A stretch of 64,000 bases of DNA from Vibrio rhodolitus (GTDB lineage: Bacteria; Pseudomonadota; Gammaproteobacteria; Enterobacterales; Vibrionaceae). The translations under genes were made by a program, and so were the position numbers. Within the stretch, counting starts at the first letter, position 1, and each line of letters opens with the position of its first letter. Shown in pieces: positions 19,451-28,556 of the stretch. The stretch lies in assembly GCF_003350325.1 (NCBI RefSeq), contig NZ_QLYZ01000002.1, positions 1 through 64,000 of the forward strand. The letters are read 5' to 3'. The notes below the pieces were generated by a model. That model was not told the DNA's origin. It saw nothing but the letters and a program-made list of their open reading frames with translations, and searched no databases.

Positions 19451-20647
19451 TTAGTCACATTCGAGTGCCGCTGGCTTTGATGATTCGGTTTGGTAAATAA
19501 ATAGGCTTATCGCGACAATAGCGATAGTGATGGCAGTTAATGAAGAGAGCAAGGTTGCTTTAAAGCCGAAGTATTGAGAAACGATCCCCATACTTGAGGT
19601 ACCAATCATGGTACCGACAAGCATAGCATTGGTGTAACAAGCTGAAGCTTTACCAATGCAGTGGGGAGCGTAGTCTTGCAGGATGGTGACGCCGAGCCCA
19701 ACAAAAATACCAAAGAAGATGCCGTTTAACACTTGTAAAATAAGCAGGTGCGAGAAAGATTCCGCATTGAACATGCCAATATAGAATATCGCTGCGCTAA
19801 CAAAACCTACTCTGATTACGTTGGCTTTCCCCCACTTTTCTGCCCAAGAAACGGCAAGCAGCATCACTGGGATTTCAACAGCTGCTGTTAAACCAAATAA
19901 CCAGCCAGGGTAAGATCGAGCTAATCCCATTTCTTCAGTGATCAAAAGCGGCATTGCATTGATGTAAGTGCTGTTACCTATGTTAGCCAACAAAGTGATC
20001 CCGGCTAGCAACCAAACCGCTTTGGGCAACTTAGAGTTTGACTCAATCTTTTTGGCGCTTTCGACTTTCTCGACATCTCGCATAAACAACGTAACGATGG
20101 CTATGACGGTTAGCGCAAAACCGATAGCAAGATAGTAGTTGGCGCTAAACCCCAATTTATCGACCGATAAAAAGGCGAGTGGTGGACCAAAAATCCACAA
20201 TAGGGATACAGAAGAGCGCATTTGCGAGTTGAGTTTCGCGCTATTTTGACCACTTGCATCAGCGTAGTTGCGGATAATAGTTAAAATCAGCGGGATAGAC
20301 GATGAGGCAATCGGCATGGTTGTACAACCTAAAATCAAAGCATGCCAAAACTCAGTCGCAAAGGAGAAGCCAACAGCAGATGCGATAATCCCACCTAGGG
20401 CAAAGATAAACAGCTTCTTGCTTGAATAGCCATGATCAATGGCTTCTGTCATTTTCTGACTGACCAAGATAGTCATTAGAGAGCTTAATGTCGAGTACAC
20501 GCCCAAATAAACGGGAGGCATACCAAGCTCAGAGATCAAAAAAAGGCTCATTACTGGCAGGATAAAAGCAAAAGCAAGCGCAGTGGTGCTATTAATCGCA
20601 AACAGCACGCCATTTTGTCCTTGAAGTAATGGAAACCTTTGAGTCAT
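19451..20647 (-). CDS. SET-family sugar efflux transporter (MFS)
   Basis: 398 residues with about twelve membrane helices. It is similar in pattern to E. coli SetA/SetB, with LPVMSLFLISELGMPPVYLG early, RSSVSLLWIFGPPLAF in the middle, YINAMPLLITEEMG, and FFGIFVGLGVTILQDYAP late. SET proteins export sugars and glycosides by proton antiport; the substrate here is unknown. It follows no clear operon partner and lies downstream of the siderophore gene set, separated by about 160 bp. It could instead act on another amphiphile. Confidence 0.8.
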   Translation of the reverse strand: MTQRFPLLQGQNGVLFAINSTTALAFAFILPVMSLFLISELGMPPVYLGVYSTLSSLMTILVSQKMTEAIDHGYSSKKLFIFALGGIIASAVGFSFATEFWHALILGCTTMPIASSSIPLILTIIRNYADASGQNSAKLNSQMRSSVSLLWIFGPPLAFLSVDKLGFSANYYLAIGFALTVIAIVTLFMRDVEKVESAKKIESNSKLPKAVWLLAGITLLANIGNSTYINAMPLLITEEMGLARSYPGWLFGLTAAVEIPVMLLAVSWAEKWGKANVIRVGFVSAAIFYIGMFNAESFSHLLILQVLNGIFFGIFVGLGVTILQDYAPHCIGKASACYTNAMLVGTMIGTSSMGIVSQYFGFKATLLSSLTAITIAIVAISLFIYQTESSKPAALECD

Positions 20648-20765
20648 GGTGAGTTGAACCTGAGTATTTAATCAATCGCTTAGTGTAGAACGATTTATTG
20701 TGTGCAAACAAAGATTAAACGAGTATTGGCAGCATCAAAGGCGAGAGGTGGATCGCAGAAGTAAG

Positions 20766-20796
20766 AAGGCTTGCTGACGTAAAGCTAACAAGCCTT
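20766..20796. terminator. Hairpin after the siderophore-binding protein gene
   Basis: AAGGCTTG ... CAAGCCTT arms around a 15-base centre, just downstream of the binding-protein stop. No clear T run, so the terminator call is tentative. Confidence 0.45.
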
Positions 20797-20805
20797 GTGA
20801 GGTCG

Positions 20806-21711
20806 CTACTGGAGTGCGTTATGCATATCTTCAATCATCATTTTAGTCGCGGTAATTCCGCTGGCGGAGATGTACCAAACTTGAGGGTTAAGTTCAGTAA
20901 TGCGGTTGTTTTTAGCGGCATTGGTTTGGGCGATTAGTGCATTGTAGAACCCTTGTTTCGCTTCACCTGAATCGCGACCTATGGCTTTGTCACGGTCCAT
21001 GACTAACAAATAATCAGGGTTGGCTTGCGCAATAAACTCGAAGCTTATTAGATCTCCATGGGCGAGGACTTTGTCGTTGTGCACAAGTTGCTCAAAACCG
21101 AATTCATCAAAGATAGCATCGTATCGCGAGCCTGCGCCGAAAGTTGATACGTTGCCGCCGTTGGTCATGACCATGAGTGCTTTCGCGTTACTGGCTTGAG
21201 CTTGACGTTTTACTTGATCTATTTCTAACGAAGTCTCTGCAATAAGTTGCTCGATTTTGTCTTCCACCTCAAAGATCTCACCAAACATTCTCCAGCCATT
21301 TTGGGTAGTTTGCCAAAATTGCTGAGTATCAGCCATGAGCACGACGGTAGGGGCAATTTCAGAGAGTTCTTCGTAGGCAGGTGAGCTGCGATTACTGGCG
21401 ATGATGAGATCTGGCTTGAGCGAAAAAATAGTCTCGAAGTCAGGTTCATGCAAAGTTCCGACACTAGCAAACTGGTCACTTTGGTATTTGGTTAGGTAGT
21501 CCGGAATAGGCGCTTTGACTACACCAATTGGAACTATATTAAGATAATCGACAATATCGAGCGTATCCATACCCAATACAATCACACGCTCTGGTTTACT
21601 TTCAAGCGTGGTTACACCGAGAGGATGTTCCACAGAAATTGTTTTGCTGTTGGCTATAAAAGAGACCGCCATTAAGGCGGTCGTTAGCCATGCATTTAGA
21701 TTAAATGTCAT
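20806..21711 (-). CDS. Periplasmic ferric-siderophore binding protein (FatB/YclQ-like)
   Basis: 301 residues. Two ATGs stand next to each other; 21711 has the better spacing from AAGGAG. A signal peptide is followed by a class III binding-protein fold: KPERVIVLGMDTLDIVDYL, SVGTLHEPDFETIFSLKPDLII, and TNGGNVSTFGAGSRYDAIFDEFGFEQL. It would carry a ferric siderophore from the outer-membrane receptor to an inner-membrane ABC transporter. It lies 12 bp after the TonB receptor stop, so the two are co-transcribed. No permease or ATPase gene is nearby, so it must use a transporter encoded elsewhere. Relatives bind catecholate or petrobactin-type siderophores; the ligand here is unproven. Confidence 0.88.
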   Translation of the reverse strand: MTFNLNAWLTTALMAVSFIANSKTISVEHPLGVTTLESKPERVIVLGMDTLDIVDYLNIVPIGVVKAPIPDYLTKYQSDQFASVGTLHEPDFETIFSLKPDLIIASNRSSPAYEELSEIAPTVVLMADTQQFWQTTQNGWRMFGEIFEVEDKIEQLIAETSLEIDQVKRQAQASNAKALMVMTNGGNVSTFGAGSRYDAIFDEFGFEQLVHNDKVLAHGDLISFEFIAQANPDYLLVMDRDKAIGRDSGEAKQGFYNALIAQTNAAKNNRITELNPQVWYISASGITATKMMIEDMHNALQ

Positions 21712-21723
21712 CATGGCTCCTTG

Positions 21724-23625
21724 TTAGAATGCGTAGCTCACATTAAAGCGGAAATCGCGACCAGCAGCGGCATATCCACCTAGCTCATTACCTTGGGAAC
21801 CATGGTATGTGCCATGAGCGACATATTGTTTATCCAATACGTTTTTAACTGAAAGCGTCAACACCAGCGCTTCATTGCTGATAGGTAACCATTGAGCGTA
21901 CAAATCATGCACACCATAACCTGCCTTTTCTTGATAGCCTTCCGCGACAATATCTAAGCGCTCGACAAAGGTTGAGGTCCAGCCAAACTCGAGATCTTGC
22001 GACAGTGCATAATCTAAGCTTAGCACCCAAGTGTCACCAATAGAGGTACCAAGAGTCATATCACCATCGCTAAGTGGTACGCCATCGAGTTCAGGATTTG
22101 ATTGGTTGTAGCTCAAGCGAGTCGATAGATCTCCGAATGATTGTCCCACATAAGCCGTTACCCCTTTGGTAGTTAGGTCACCGACGTTGTCGAATGCGCC
22201 ATCATCGTTTTTATCAACTACGTTCTTAATTTTGGTGTCAAACACGGTGATACCAGCGTTAAAGGTGTCGCGTTCCACTTTTACACCAAATTCAAAGTTT
22301 TTCGCGCGCTCAGGACCTCGCGTTGGATCGTTAGGTGTCCAGTCAATAATGAAGAGCTCTTTAGCGGTTTGCCCACGAAATGCTTCTGCATACCCAGTAA
22401 ACAAACTCACTCCAGGAGCCACCTCATAGTTTACCGAGACATTTGGGCTAAAGCCTGATGATTCGAACTCTTGATCAATATTGTCTTTTAGTTCATACCA
22501 GTCGTATCGAGCACCAGCTGATAGAAGTACCGTGTCGGTCACTTGCCAATCATCTTGTACAAATATGCCGTAAACTTCGCCCTCTTCAGTATGTACTTTT
22601 CCATCGTATTCAGTATCAAATGTCGACTTATCATCACGATATTCAGTGCCGAGAATCAGTGTGTGTCCAGCAATTTGTGCGGTGTTAAAGATTTTTCCGC
22701 CGAACGTCTCAATGTTACCGTCACTGGTTCCCCAGCTAGGGTGATTGTTATGCGCGATACGGCTACGAGTATTGTAAGCGGTTAAATCTAGTTTAACGTA
22801 ATCACCGTTGGTGAAGACGTAGTTGCCGGTAATGGTGTTCCTATCTGTTTCTTGGTCGAGGGGAATATTGCGATCTGAGGCTTGGAAGTGAGGTTTATGT
22901 AAGCGAGTCTCATCATCTTCACGGAAATCATAGGCGAGGGATAGATAATGATTAGGATTGATATCACCTGATAGTTTAATTAATCCGACTTGCTGTTCAA
23001 CGCCAGTGTAAGGCTGTTTTATACCTTTGCCATCTTTGATATTGTCACTATCGATATAACCGTAAGTTGCTAATAAGCCAAGGTTACCGATCAACTCGCC
23101 GTAAACACTGGCAGAATATTTTTGACCGTCATTGTTAGTGTAATATCCGCTTTTCACTTGAGCGCCAAATTTCTCGTTTGCTTGCAGCAGATCATGAGCG
23201 TCTTTGGTTTTAAACTGGATAGCGCCACCGAGTGCTCCAGGACCATTTGTTGCACGGCCAGCTCCCGCGCTAAGGTCAACCTGCTTGATAAGTTCAGGCT
23301 CAATAGATAGACGTCCTTGGTGGTGGAATAAGTTACTCGTCTGCGCTGCTCCGTCGATAGAAACGTTGAGCATGGTGTCTTCTAAACCACGAACATAAAT
23401 TTTCTGTGTGATCCCTGCAGAACCGCCAATAGTTACTTCGGGGGTGTCACGAAAGATATCATCTAGGTCAATTGCCTGACGTTTCGCGAGATCATCAGCA
23501 GTGATAACAGCATCAACGCCTTGTAGTTGATGACCAGTTACTTCAACAACTTCAGGCTCTTGTGCGTTTGATGAAAAGGCGATAACAGCTAACGCCAGTG
23601 GGCTTAATTTAAATACGGTGTCCAT
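21724..23625 (-). CDS. TonB-dependent siderophore receptor (PeuA-like context)
   Basis: 633 residues. Signal peptide MDTVFKLSPLALAVIAFSSNAQ, TonB box around VVEVTGHQL, and a plug with VTIGGSAGITQKIYVRGLED and GRATNGPGALGGAIQFKTKDA. The 22-strand barrel ends FRFNVSYAF, with the expected terminal Phe. A Fur box lies 17-36 bp before the start codon. Upstream on the same strand are a two-component system and downstream a periplasmic binding protein. Order and content resemble the peuRSA enterobactin-uptake locus of Vibrio parahaemolyticus (from memory), which would make the ligand a catecholate, but this is inference. Confidence 0.9.
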   Translation of the reverse strand: MDTVFKLSPLALAVIAFSSNAQEPEVVEVTGHQLQGVDAVITADDLAKRQAIDLDDIFRDTPEVTIGGSAGITQKIYVRGLEDTMLNVSIDGAAQTSNLFHHQGRLSIEPELIKQVDLSAGAGRATNGPGALGGAIQFKTKDAHDLLQANEKFGAQVKSGYYTNNDGQKYSASVYGELIGNLGLLATYGYIDSDNIKDGKGIKQPYTGVEQQVGLIKLSGDINPNHYLSLAYDFREDDETRLHKPHFQASDRNIPLDQETDRNTITGNYVFTNGDYVKLDLTAYNTRSRIAHNNHPSWGTSDGNIETFGGKIFNTAQIAGHTLILGTEYRDDKSTFDTEYDGKVHTEEGEVYGIFVQDDWQVTDTVLLSAGARYDWYELKDNIDQEFESSGFSPNVSVNYEVAPGVSLFTGYAEAFRGQTAKELFIIDWTPNDPTRGPERAKNFEFGVKVERDTFNAGITVFDTKIKNVVDKNDDGAFDNVGDLTTKGVTAYVGQSFGDLSTRLSYNQSNPELDGVPLSDGDMTLGTSIGDTWVLSLDYALSQDLEFGWTSTFVERLDIVAEGYQEKAGYGVHDLYAQWLPISNEALVLTLSVKNVLDKQYVAHGTYHGSQGNELGGYAAAGRDFRFNVSYAF

Positions 23626-23641
23626 TTACCGTAACTCCTTT

Positions 23642-23660
23642 GGTAATGAGAATTATTATC
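23642..23660. promoter_or_regulatory. Fur box before the siderophore receptor
   Basis: ggtaatgagaattattatc is a near-consensus Fur site (compare GATAATGATAATCATTATC). It lies immediately upstream of the receptor start, within the gap that separates it from the sensor kinase gene, implying a separate iron-repressed promoter. Confidence 0.8.
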
Positions 23661-23766
23661 GAGTTAAATTCTCTAGATTTACCATCAGGCAGTAAACGAC
23701 TTTTACAACTGTTACATTCCATACGTCGGGTGAATGAGTTCACCGTAACATCATGAATAAAAATGA

Positions 23767-25101
23767 TTATCTTGGTAAAGTTACGATCATGTCTAAGCCA
23801 TTGTGCTTGCGGTTTCTCGCTTCAATTGAGCCATTAACCGCCTCAATATGTCTTTTCGCTAGCGCTAGACCAACGCCAAATCCTTTCCGTGCAGAGGTTT
23901 GATTGTTGGCTTTAAAGAAGGGCTTAAAGATCTTTTTACTTAGACTTGGGTCGATGCCCGGACCAGAGTCTGACACTGTCAGTAACCAGCAAGTTGGCTG
24001 AGAAACGACTTTTACAATCAATGCTTCACCAGTTGGCGTGTATCGCAATCCGTTACGAATGATGTTCTCGAGTGCTTGTGATAACGCCCTTTGGCTTGAA
24101 TGTGTAATTGGCAATGAGGAAGGAATATCACTGAAAATGACTCGGTCGGTAAACTCAAACCGGGCATCTTCGATGATCGACTCTAGTAGCTCACTTAAAT
24201 CAAACGATTCACTACATAGATTAGGGCGTTCGTTTTCAAGCCAAGCGAGTGTAAGTGTGTCTTCTGCCATTTGACGCATGTTTTTCACTTCGCTGCGTAT
24301 ACGTTCAATCATGATTTGGCTGTCTAGTCCATTTTCGGCACAATCTGTCGCCATCTCTACACGAGCAAGTGGGGTACGTATTTCATGAGACATTTCTGCG
24401 ATCAGGTTGCGGTTATGCTCGATCACTGTCGCGGTTCGTTCTGCCATATCATCGAACGTTCTCGCCACCTGGCTTAACTCATCCTGACCAAGCTTCAAGT
24501 GCTCACTAATCCTCGCTTGATAATTACCTTGGCTAAACTCTCTCGCCGCGATTGAGAAATAACGCATCGGTTTCATAACATAGCGATACATAAATATGGT
24601 TAAAGCAAATAGAGCGGTGAAGGGAATGACGACGCGAAAGATCCAAAATGCGTGGGACATATAGGTGCCGGGTCGCATTCTTTGCGGCAGCTTTATTAAA
24701 AAGTGGTAGTTAGTTGGCGCTAGTGCTACTTCCATAATGGGGTTGTCGGGGAAATCGAGGTGTATTTTCCATTCTACATTTCTACCAATGCCATAGCCGG
24801 ACCAAAAACGTTGATTAAGCTCGTTCCCACCCACCACATCGATACTCGACTTTACCAAGGTTACCCAAGTATTTTCTCTTTCCGACAACTGGTTTAACCA
24901 ATTGTTTAATTCGGTTTTGTCGCCCTCGGCAAGCAGGCGCTGTGCTTGATCTCCCCAATCAATAATTTCTTGCTGGTGTTCTTGTTTCAGATAACTCATT
25001 TTTTCGTTGGAGAGTATCGCGGCGCTGTGAAGTAGAGAAAAGAAAATGACGCCACCTAGCGCCAAAACAACAAACAGTCGCCAGAAAAGTATTTTTTTCA
25101 T
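23767..25101 (-). CDS. Two-component sensor histidine kinase (PeuS-like)
   Basis: 444 residues. The first membrane helix is at about 8-28, the periplasmic domain about 30-145, and the second helix about 148-168. HAMP follows, then the dimerisation H-box AEMSHEIRTPLAR with the phosphorylated His. The ATPase domain has the N-box ENIIRNGLRYTP, the G1 box SDSGPGIDPS and the G2 region GFGVGLALAKRHI. All catalytic boxes are intact. It overlaps the response regulator gene by four bases, so the two are translationally coupled. The adjacent receptor suggests it senses iron limitation, envelope pH or the siderophore itself. Confidence 0.92.
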   Translation of the reverse strand: MKKILFWRLFVVLALGGVIFFSLLHSAAILSNEKMSYLKQEHQQEIIDWGDQAQRLLAEGDKTELNNWLNQLSERENTWVTLVKSSIDVVGGNELNQRFWSGYGIGRNVEWKIHLDFPDNPIMEVALAPTNYHFLIKLPQRMRPGTYMSHAFWIFRVVIPFTALFALTIFMYRYVMKPMRYFSIAAREFSQGNYQARISEHLKLGQDELSQVARTFDDMAERTATVIEHNRNLIAEMSHEIRTPLARVEMATDCAENGLDSQIMIERIRSEVKNMRQMAEDTLTLAWLENERPNLCSESFDLSELLESIIEDARFEFTDRVIFSDIPSSLPITHSSQRALSQALENIIRNGLRYTPTGEALIVKVVSQPTCWLLTVSDSGPGIDPSLSKKIFKPFFKANNQTSARKGFGVGLALAKRHIEAVNGSIEARNRKHNGLDMIVTLPR

Positions 25102-25859
25102 TTGAGCAAATATCCCTTGCCGTGAATAGTTTTAATTCTGTCCTTGTCCATGCCATGCTGAGTTAACAGTTTACGAACGCGACTTAAATGCATATCTAAT
25201 GAGCGGTCATATTGACTAAACTCTCGCTCGAGAACGGCTTGATATAAATAGGGTTTGCTCTGCACTTGATCGCTGTTTTGTACTAACACCCAAAGCAATT
25301 TAAATTGAATCGGAGTGAGGGTAACCGCGTGGCTGCCTATTTCTGAATCGACGGTCACTTGGTATTTTTGTTTATCGAGCGATAGCTCTTGATAAGTAAG
25401 GTAGCGAGATGAAGACGGTAAAGTTTGATTTTGTGTGCGGCGCAATACGGCTTCAATTCGCAAACTGACCTCTTCGAAATTGCATGGTTTGCTGATGTAG
25501 TCATCAGCGCCGAAACGCAATCCTTGTATACGGTGCTCCTCTGCACCATAGGCGGTGAGCATGATGGCGGGTATTTTCGAGTGTGAGCGAATATAGTTCA
25601 GCAGGCCAAAACCATCGACGTTGGGTAGATTAATATCCAGTACCACGAGATCAAATGTAGTGTGTTTAAGTTCGCTTAGCGCTTCTGCGCCGCAGTGGAA
25701 ACTTCGGACGATATAGCCTTTATTTTCAAGCAGGATGGTAAGTTGGTGATTGAGCGTGATGTCATCTTCGACCAAAAGGATCGAAGTTGATCTGTGGCTG
25801 CTTACGTTTTCAATTTCACCGGAATAACTACTACTAATACCACCAGAGTCAAACATCAC
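25098..25859 (-). CDS. OmpR-family response regulator (PeuR-like)
   Basis: 253 residues. A receiver domain with ILLVEDD (acidic pocket), phospho-acceptor Asp in LVVLDINLPNVDGF, the MLTAYG switch Thr and DDYISKP Lys is followed by a winged-helix DNA-binding domain (VTLTPIQFKLLWVL ... GKGYLLK). The N-terminus carries about 27 residues before the receiver, longer than usual, so the true start may be downstream. First gene of a regulator-kinase-receptor-binding protein series; a 16/19 Fur box lies 17 bp upstream. Confidence 0.92.
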   Translation of the reverse strand: MMFDSGGISSSYSGEIENVSSHRSTSILLVEDDITLNHQLTILLENKGYIVRSFHCGAEALSELKHTTFDLVVLDINLPNVDGFGLLNYIRSHSKIPAIMLTAYGAEEHRIQGLRFGADDYISKPCNFEEVSLRIEAVLRRTQNQTLPSSSRYLTYQELSLDKQKYQVTVDSEIGSHAVTLTPIQFKLLWVLVQNSDQVQSKPYLYQAVLEREFSQYDRSLDMHLSRVRKLLTQHGMDKDRIKTIHGKGYLLK

Positions 25860-25875
25860 TAATCCATTTGCGATT

Positions 25876-25894
25876 GATAAGAAGTATCATTATC
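25876..25894. promoter_or_regulatory. Fur box before the response regulator gene
   Basis: On the minus strand the site reads gataatgatacttcttatc, 16 of 19 matches to the Fur consensus. Iron would thus control the regulatory genes as well as the receptor. Confidence 0.78.
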
Positions 25895-26081
25895 AATAAA
25901 TTAATAAATTGTTGCAATTGTTCAATCTGCATTATTTATAACAATATGTTTCAACGAGAAAAAAGCTTGAGAGGACTAGATTAAGGTTTGATTAATTATC
26001 TGGCTTGTGTGGTGTGGGTCGGTGAGATCAGAAGGATATTCGGGTACCTTGACCGAAAGCTTTGTTTTAAGGGAGTTTGTG

Positions 26082-26744
26082 ATGAAAATTAGGACACTTA
26101 GGTGGGGTATTTTTGCCATTATCCTAAGCATTACGCTTGGCTGGGCAAAATGGAACAGCATCAATCAACAAGCGCAAATAAAGCAGCAAAGTGAGCTACA
26201 AGCGCAACAGTTGAGTCAGATCAGTGACAAGTACCAAGCACTTGCGTGGCCGATGCAGCAGGTTGGTGAGCTACAACCCTACGCAGCGTTTGGGCGTGTG
26301 CAGAAATTTGCCAATAAATTCCACGCGGCTACTGATTATTACGCCACTTCTGGTACAGCGGTCTATGCCATTGCAGATGGTCAAGTGTACTTTGCTTCTC
26401 AACATGATGCATATGGAGGGGTAGTGGTGATTACCCACAGTAATCAATTTTACTCGCTCTATGGACATACCTCGGCGAAACGCTGGATGATTAAGTCTGG
26501 TGTCCATGTGTCAAAAGGTGAGCTAATCGGGTATGTTGCGGATACGAATGAAGGTTGGGGAATTGGCACTGTTTCACATTTACACTTTGCAATGCGACTT
26601 GGGCATCCAAAAGGTTATCCATCAGGCGGTGAGGGTAACTGGATGACTGGGTATACAGACAAGCATCCCGTTTTTTATCAGTTTATCAACCCAAGCGAAT
26701 TTATCGCGCTAACGCGCAAGAAAAACAAAAATCACCCCAACTGA
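26082..26744 (+). CDS. M23-family peptidoglycan endopeptidase
   Basis: 220 residues from ATG 26082, which has AAGGGAG upstream; earlier in-frame starts lack a ribosome site. One N-terminal membrane anchor (about 7-24) and a short coiled coil (QQAQIKQQSELQAQQLSQ) precede the LytM/M23 domain. Zinc ligands are visible: the HxxxD motif HAATD, then HSNQFYSLYGHTS and the HxH motif in SHLHFAM. It should cut peptide cross-links in peptidoglycan from the periplasmic face of the inner membrane. Single gene. Confidence 0.88.
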   Translation: MKIRTLRWGIFAIILSITLGWAKWNSINQQAQIKQQSELQAQQLSQISDKYQALAWPMQQVGELQPYAAFGRVQKFANKFHAATDYYATSGTAVYAIADGQVYFASQHDAYGGVVVITHSNQFYSLYGHTSAKRWMIKSGVHVSKGELIGYVADTNEGWGIGTVSHLHFAMRLGHPKGYPSGGEGNWMTGYTDKHPVFYQFINPSEFIALTRKKNKNHPN

Positions 26745-26771
26745 ATCTGAATTGTCTGAAGAGGTGATTTT
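26728..26771. terminator. Shared hairpin between convergent M23 and sulfatase genes
   Basis: AAAATCACC and GGTGATTTT arms enclose a 26-base centre between two convergent stop codons. The A/T-rich outer arms give a T run for both strands; the large loop makes the call moderate. Confidence 0.55.
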
Positions 26772-26791
26772 AATGCTTACTTAAGCAGTGC

Positions 26792-28357
26792 TCATTGCAT
26801 TGAATTCACTTGTTGTTTCAACTGCTCAAGTTGTTGCATCTTACCTTGCAAACCAAGAGACTGGTAATTGATTGATGCAGGATTCATGGTTTGACCTTGC
26901 TGCATTGGATAGTCAGGCAATGTTTGGAAGAAATCCCCCAGTACATCTTGGATTGGTACAAATAGCCACATGTTGTCAGCCATCCAGCGCAGGTACATGC
27001 CAGACTCATGCGGTGCTCGCTCAAACGGGTCAGCACGTAGATGGATGATTTGCGGCCAGTTTGGTGAGAAGCGAACCGCGTCAGAGATGTTGCCTTCTAG
27101 CGTGGCGAAGTTGAGTTTCCAATCATGCCAGCGTACCGCGTTTAGTTCACCATTCGCCGTGAAATAGAGCAGCGACTCTCTTGGACCTTGCTCTTGCTTG
27201 CCTTCAAAATAAGGTTTGAAGTTGTAACCATCAATATGCACGCGCCATTCTTTGCCATTGGCTTGGTAGCCTTCAGCCAGTTTTTCTTTCACATCAGGAA
27301 CGCCCGCGGCGGCCATAAGTGTTGGCAACCAATCTTGGTGTGCCATCATCTCATTGACCTTTGTACCTGGTTCAATCACACCCGGCCAACGAACTAATTG
27401 AGGAACGCGCATACCGCCTTCCCAAGTTGTGCCTTTTTCACCATGGAATGGTGTTGCGCCACCATCTGGCCATGACACCGTTTCAGCCCCATTGTCGGTC
27501 GAGTAAATCACGATGGTATTATCAGCCACACCAAGCTCATCAAGCTTGTCTAGTAATACGCCGACATGGTCGTCATGCTCTAACATACCGTCGGCATAGA
27601 TGCTGACGCCAGACTGACCTTGGTATTTCTCTTGTAAACGAGTCCATACGTGCATACGCGTCGTGTTATGCCAGATAAAGAAAGGCTTGTCGTCTTTAAC
27701 CGCTTTTTCCATAAAGGCGAGTGAGGATTCTAAAAACTCTTCGTCAGCGGTTTCCATACGTTTGCGCGTCATTGGACCGGTATCTTCGATTTTGCCATCT
27801 GCGTAGGATTTGATAACACCGCGCGGACCGTATTTCTGGCGAAACTCAGGATCTTTCGGATAGTAGTAAGTTTCAGGTTCTTCCTCGGCGTTCAAGTGAT
27901 AAAGGTTGCCAAAGAATTCATCAAAACCGTGGTTGGTCGGCAGGTGTTGATCTTGGTCGCCTAAGTGGTTTTTACCGAACTGCGCTGTTACGTAGCCTTG
28001 GTCTTTAAGCAAATCGGCAATGGTAGGTGCCCAGTCCGGTATTCCATGGGTTGATCCCGGCATGCCAATCGTCAACAAACCAGTACGAAATGGTTCTTGA
28101 CCCGTGATAAAGGACGCACGTCCTGCCGTACACGATTGCTGACCATAGTGGTCAGTAAATAGTGCACCTTCATTGGCGATGCGGTCGATATTCGGGGTTT
28201 CGTATCCCATCATGCCTTGGTTATACGCACTGATATTCCAGTAACCGACATCGTCGCCAAAAATAGCGAGGATATTGGGTTTGTCGGCAGCAACGGCGAC
28301 GGATGATGTGGCAAGCACACCAACGCCAATAGCCAGTTTGGTTAATTGATTAGCCAT
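26792..28357 (-). CDS. Exported sulfatase (type I, CxAxR motif)
   Basis: 521 residues from ATG 28357, with GGAGC upstream and a signal peptide (MANQLTKLAIGVGVLATSS...AVA). It hydrolyses sulfate esters in the periplasm. The metal-binding start is KPNILAIFGDDVG. The maturation motif is CTAGR in QQSCTAGRASFITG, whose Cys must become formylglycine; the Ala at position +2 in place of Pro suits radical-SAM anSME enzymes, which accept C-x-A/P-x-R. Further conserved parts are GKNHLGD and STDNGAE. It is divergent from a paralogous sulfatase with matching blocks across the length. Substrate unknown. Confidence 0.93.
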   Translation of the reverse strand: MANQLTKLAIGVGVLATSSVAVAADKPNILAIFGDDVGYWNISAYNQGMMGYETPNIDRIANEGALFTDHYGQQSCTAGRASFITGQEPFRTGLLTIGMPGSTHGIPDWAPTIADLLKDQGYVTAQFGKNHLGDQDQHLPTNHGFDEFFGNLYHLNAEEEPETYYYPKDPEFRQKYGPRGVIKSYADGKIEDTGPMTRKRMETADEEFLESSLAFMEKAVKDDKPFFIWHNTTRMHVWTRLQEKYQGQSGVSIYADGMLEHDDHVGVLLDKLDELGVADNTIVIYSTDNGAETVSWPDGGATPFHGEKGTTWEGGMRVPQLVRWPGVIEPGTKVNEMMAHQDWLPTLMAAAGVPDVKEKLAEGYQANGKEWRVHIDGYNFKPYFEGKQEQGPRESLLYFTANGELNAVRWHDWKLNFATLEGNISDAVRFSPNWPQIIHLRADPFERAPHESGMYLRWMADNMWLFVPIQDVLGDFFQTLPDYPMQQGQTMNPASINYQSLGLQGKMQQLEQLKQQVNSMQ

Positions 28358-28454
28358 AAAAGCTCCAAAGTTAGTTAACAGTCTGGTTTGATGGACAAAT
28401 TTATTGTGCAATTAACTTAACTAACCTGAAGCTGAGTGTCGCTTTATAGTGAAT

Positions 28455-28469
28455 ATAACCCTTAGTTAT
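28455..28469. promoter_or_regulatory. Inverted repeat ATAAC-N5-GTTAT, candidate cluster operator
   Basis: The 16-mer TATAACCCTTAGTTAT (28454-28469) contains ATAAC and GTTAT arms with 5 bases between. Nearly the same 16-mer (14 identical) occurs before moxR at 32731-32746. Size and symmetry suit a LysR-type or similar dimeric regulator; the LysR gene at 39714 is the obvious candidate. Confidence 0.5.
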
Positions 28470-28473
28470 GTTG

Positions 28474-28495
28474 ATGGCGTATCGCCATGATTTTT
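28474..28495 (+). promoter_or_regulatory. Palindrome ATGGCG-tat-CGCCAT followed by T run
   Basis: ATGGCG-N3-CGCCAT followed by gaTTTTTT resembles a short terminator or attenuator for plus-strand transcripts, or an operator. Either reading is possible. Confidence 0.35.
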
Positions 28496-28540
28496 TGACA
28501 ATAATTATCTTTACTCTCGGTTAAGTAATCGATCTGTGAG

Positions 28541-28556
28541 AGTGATGCGTATCACA
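28541..28556. promoter_or_regulatory. CRP-like site upstream of sulfatases
   Basis: AGTGA-tgcgta-TCACA matches the CRP core TGTGA-N6-TCACA at 9 of 10 positions. It suggests catabolite control of sulfatase expression. Confidence 0.55.
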
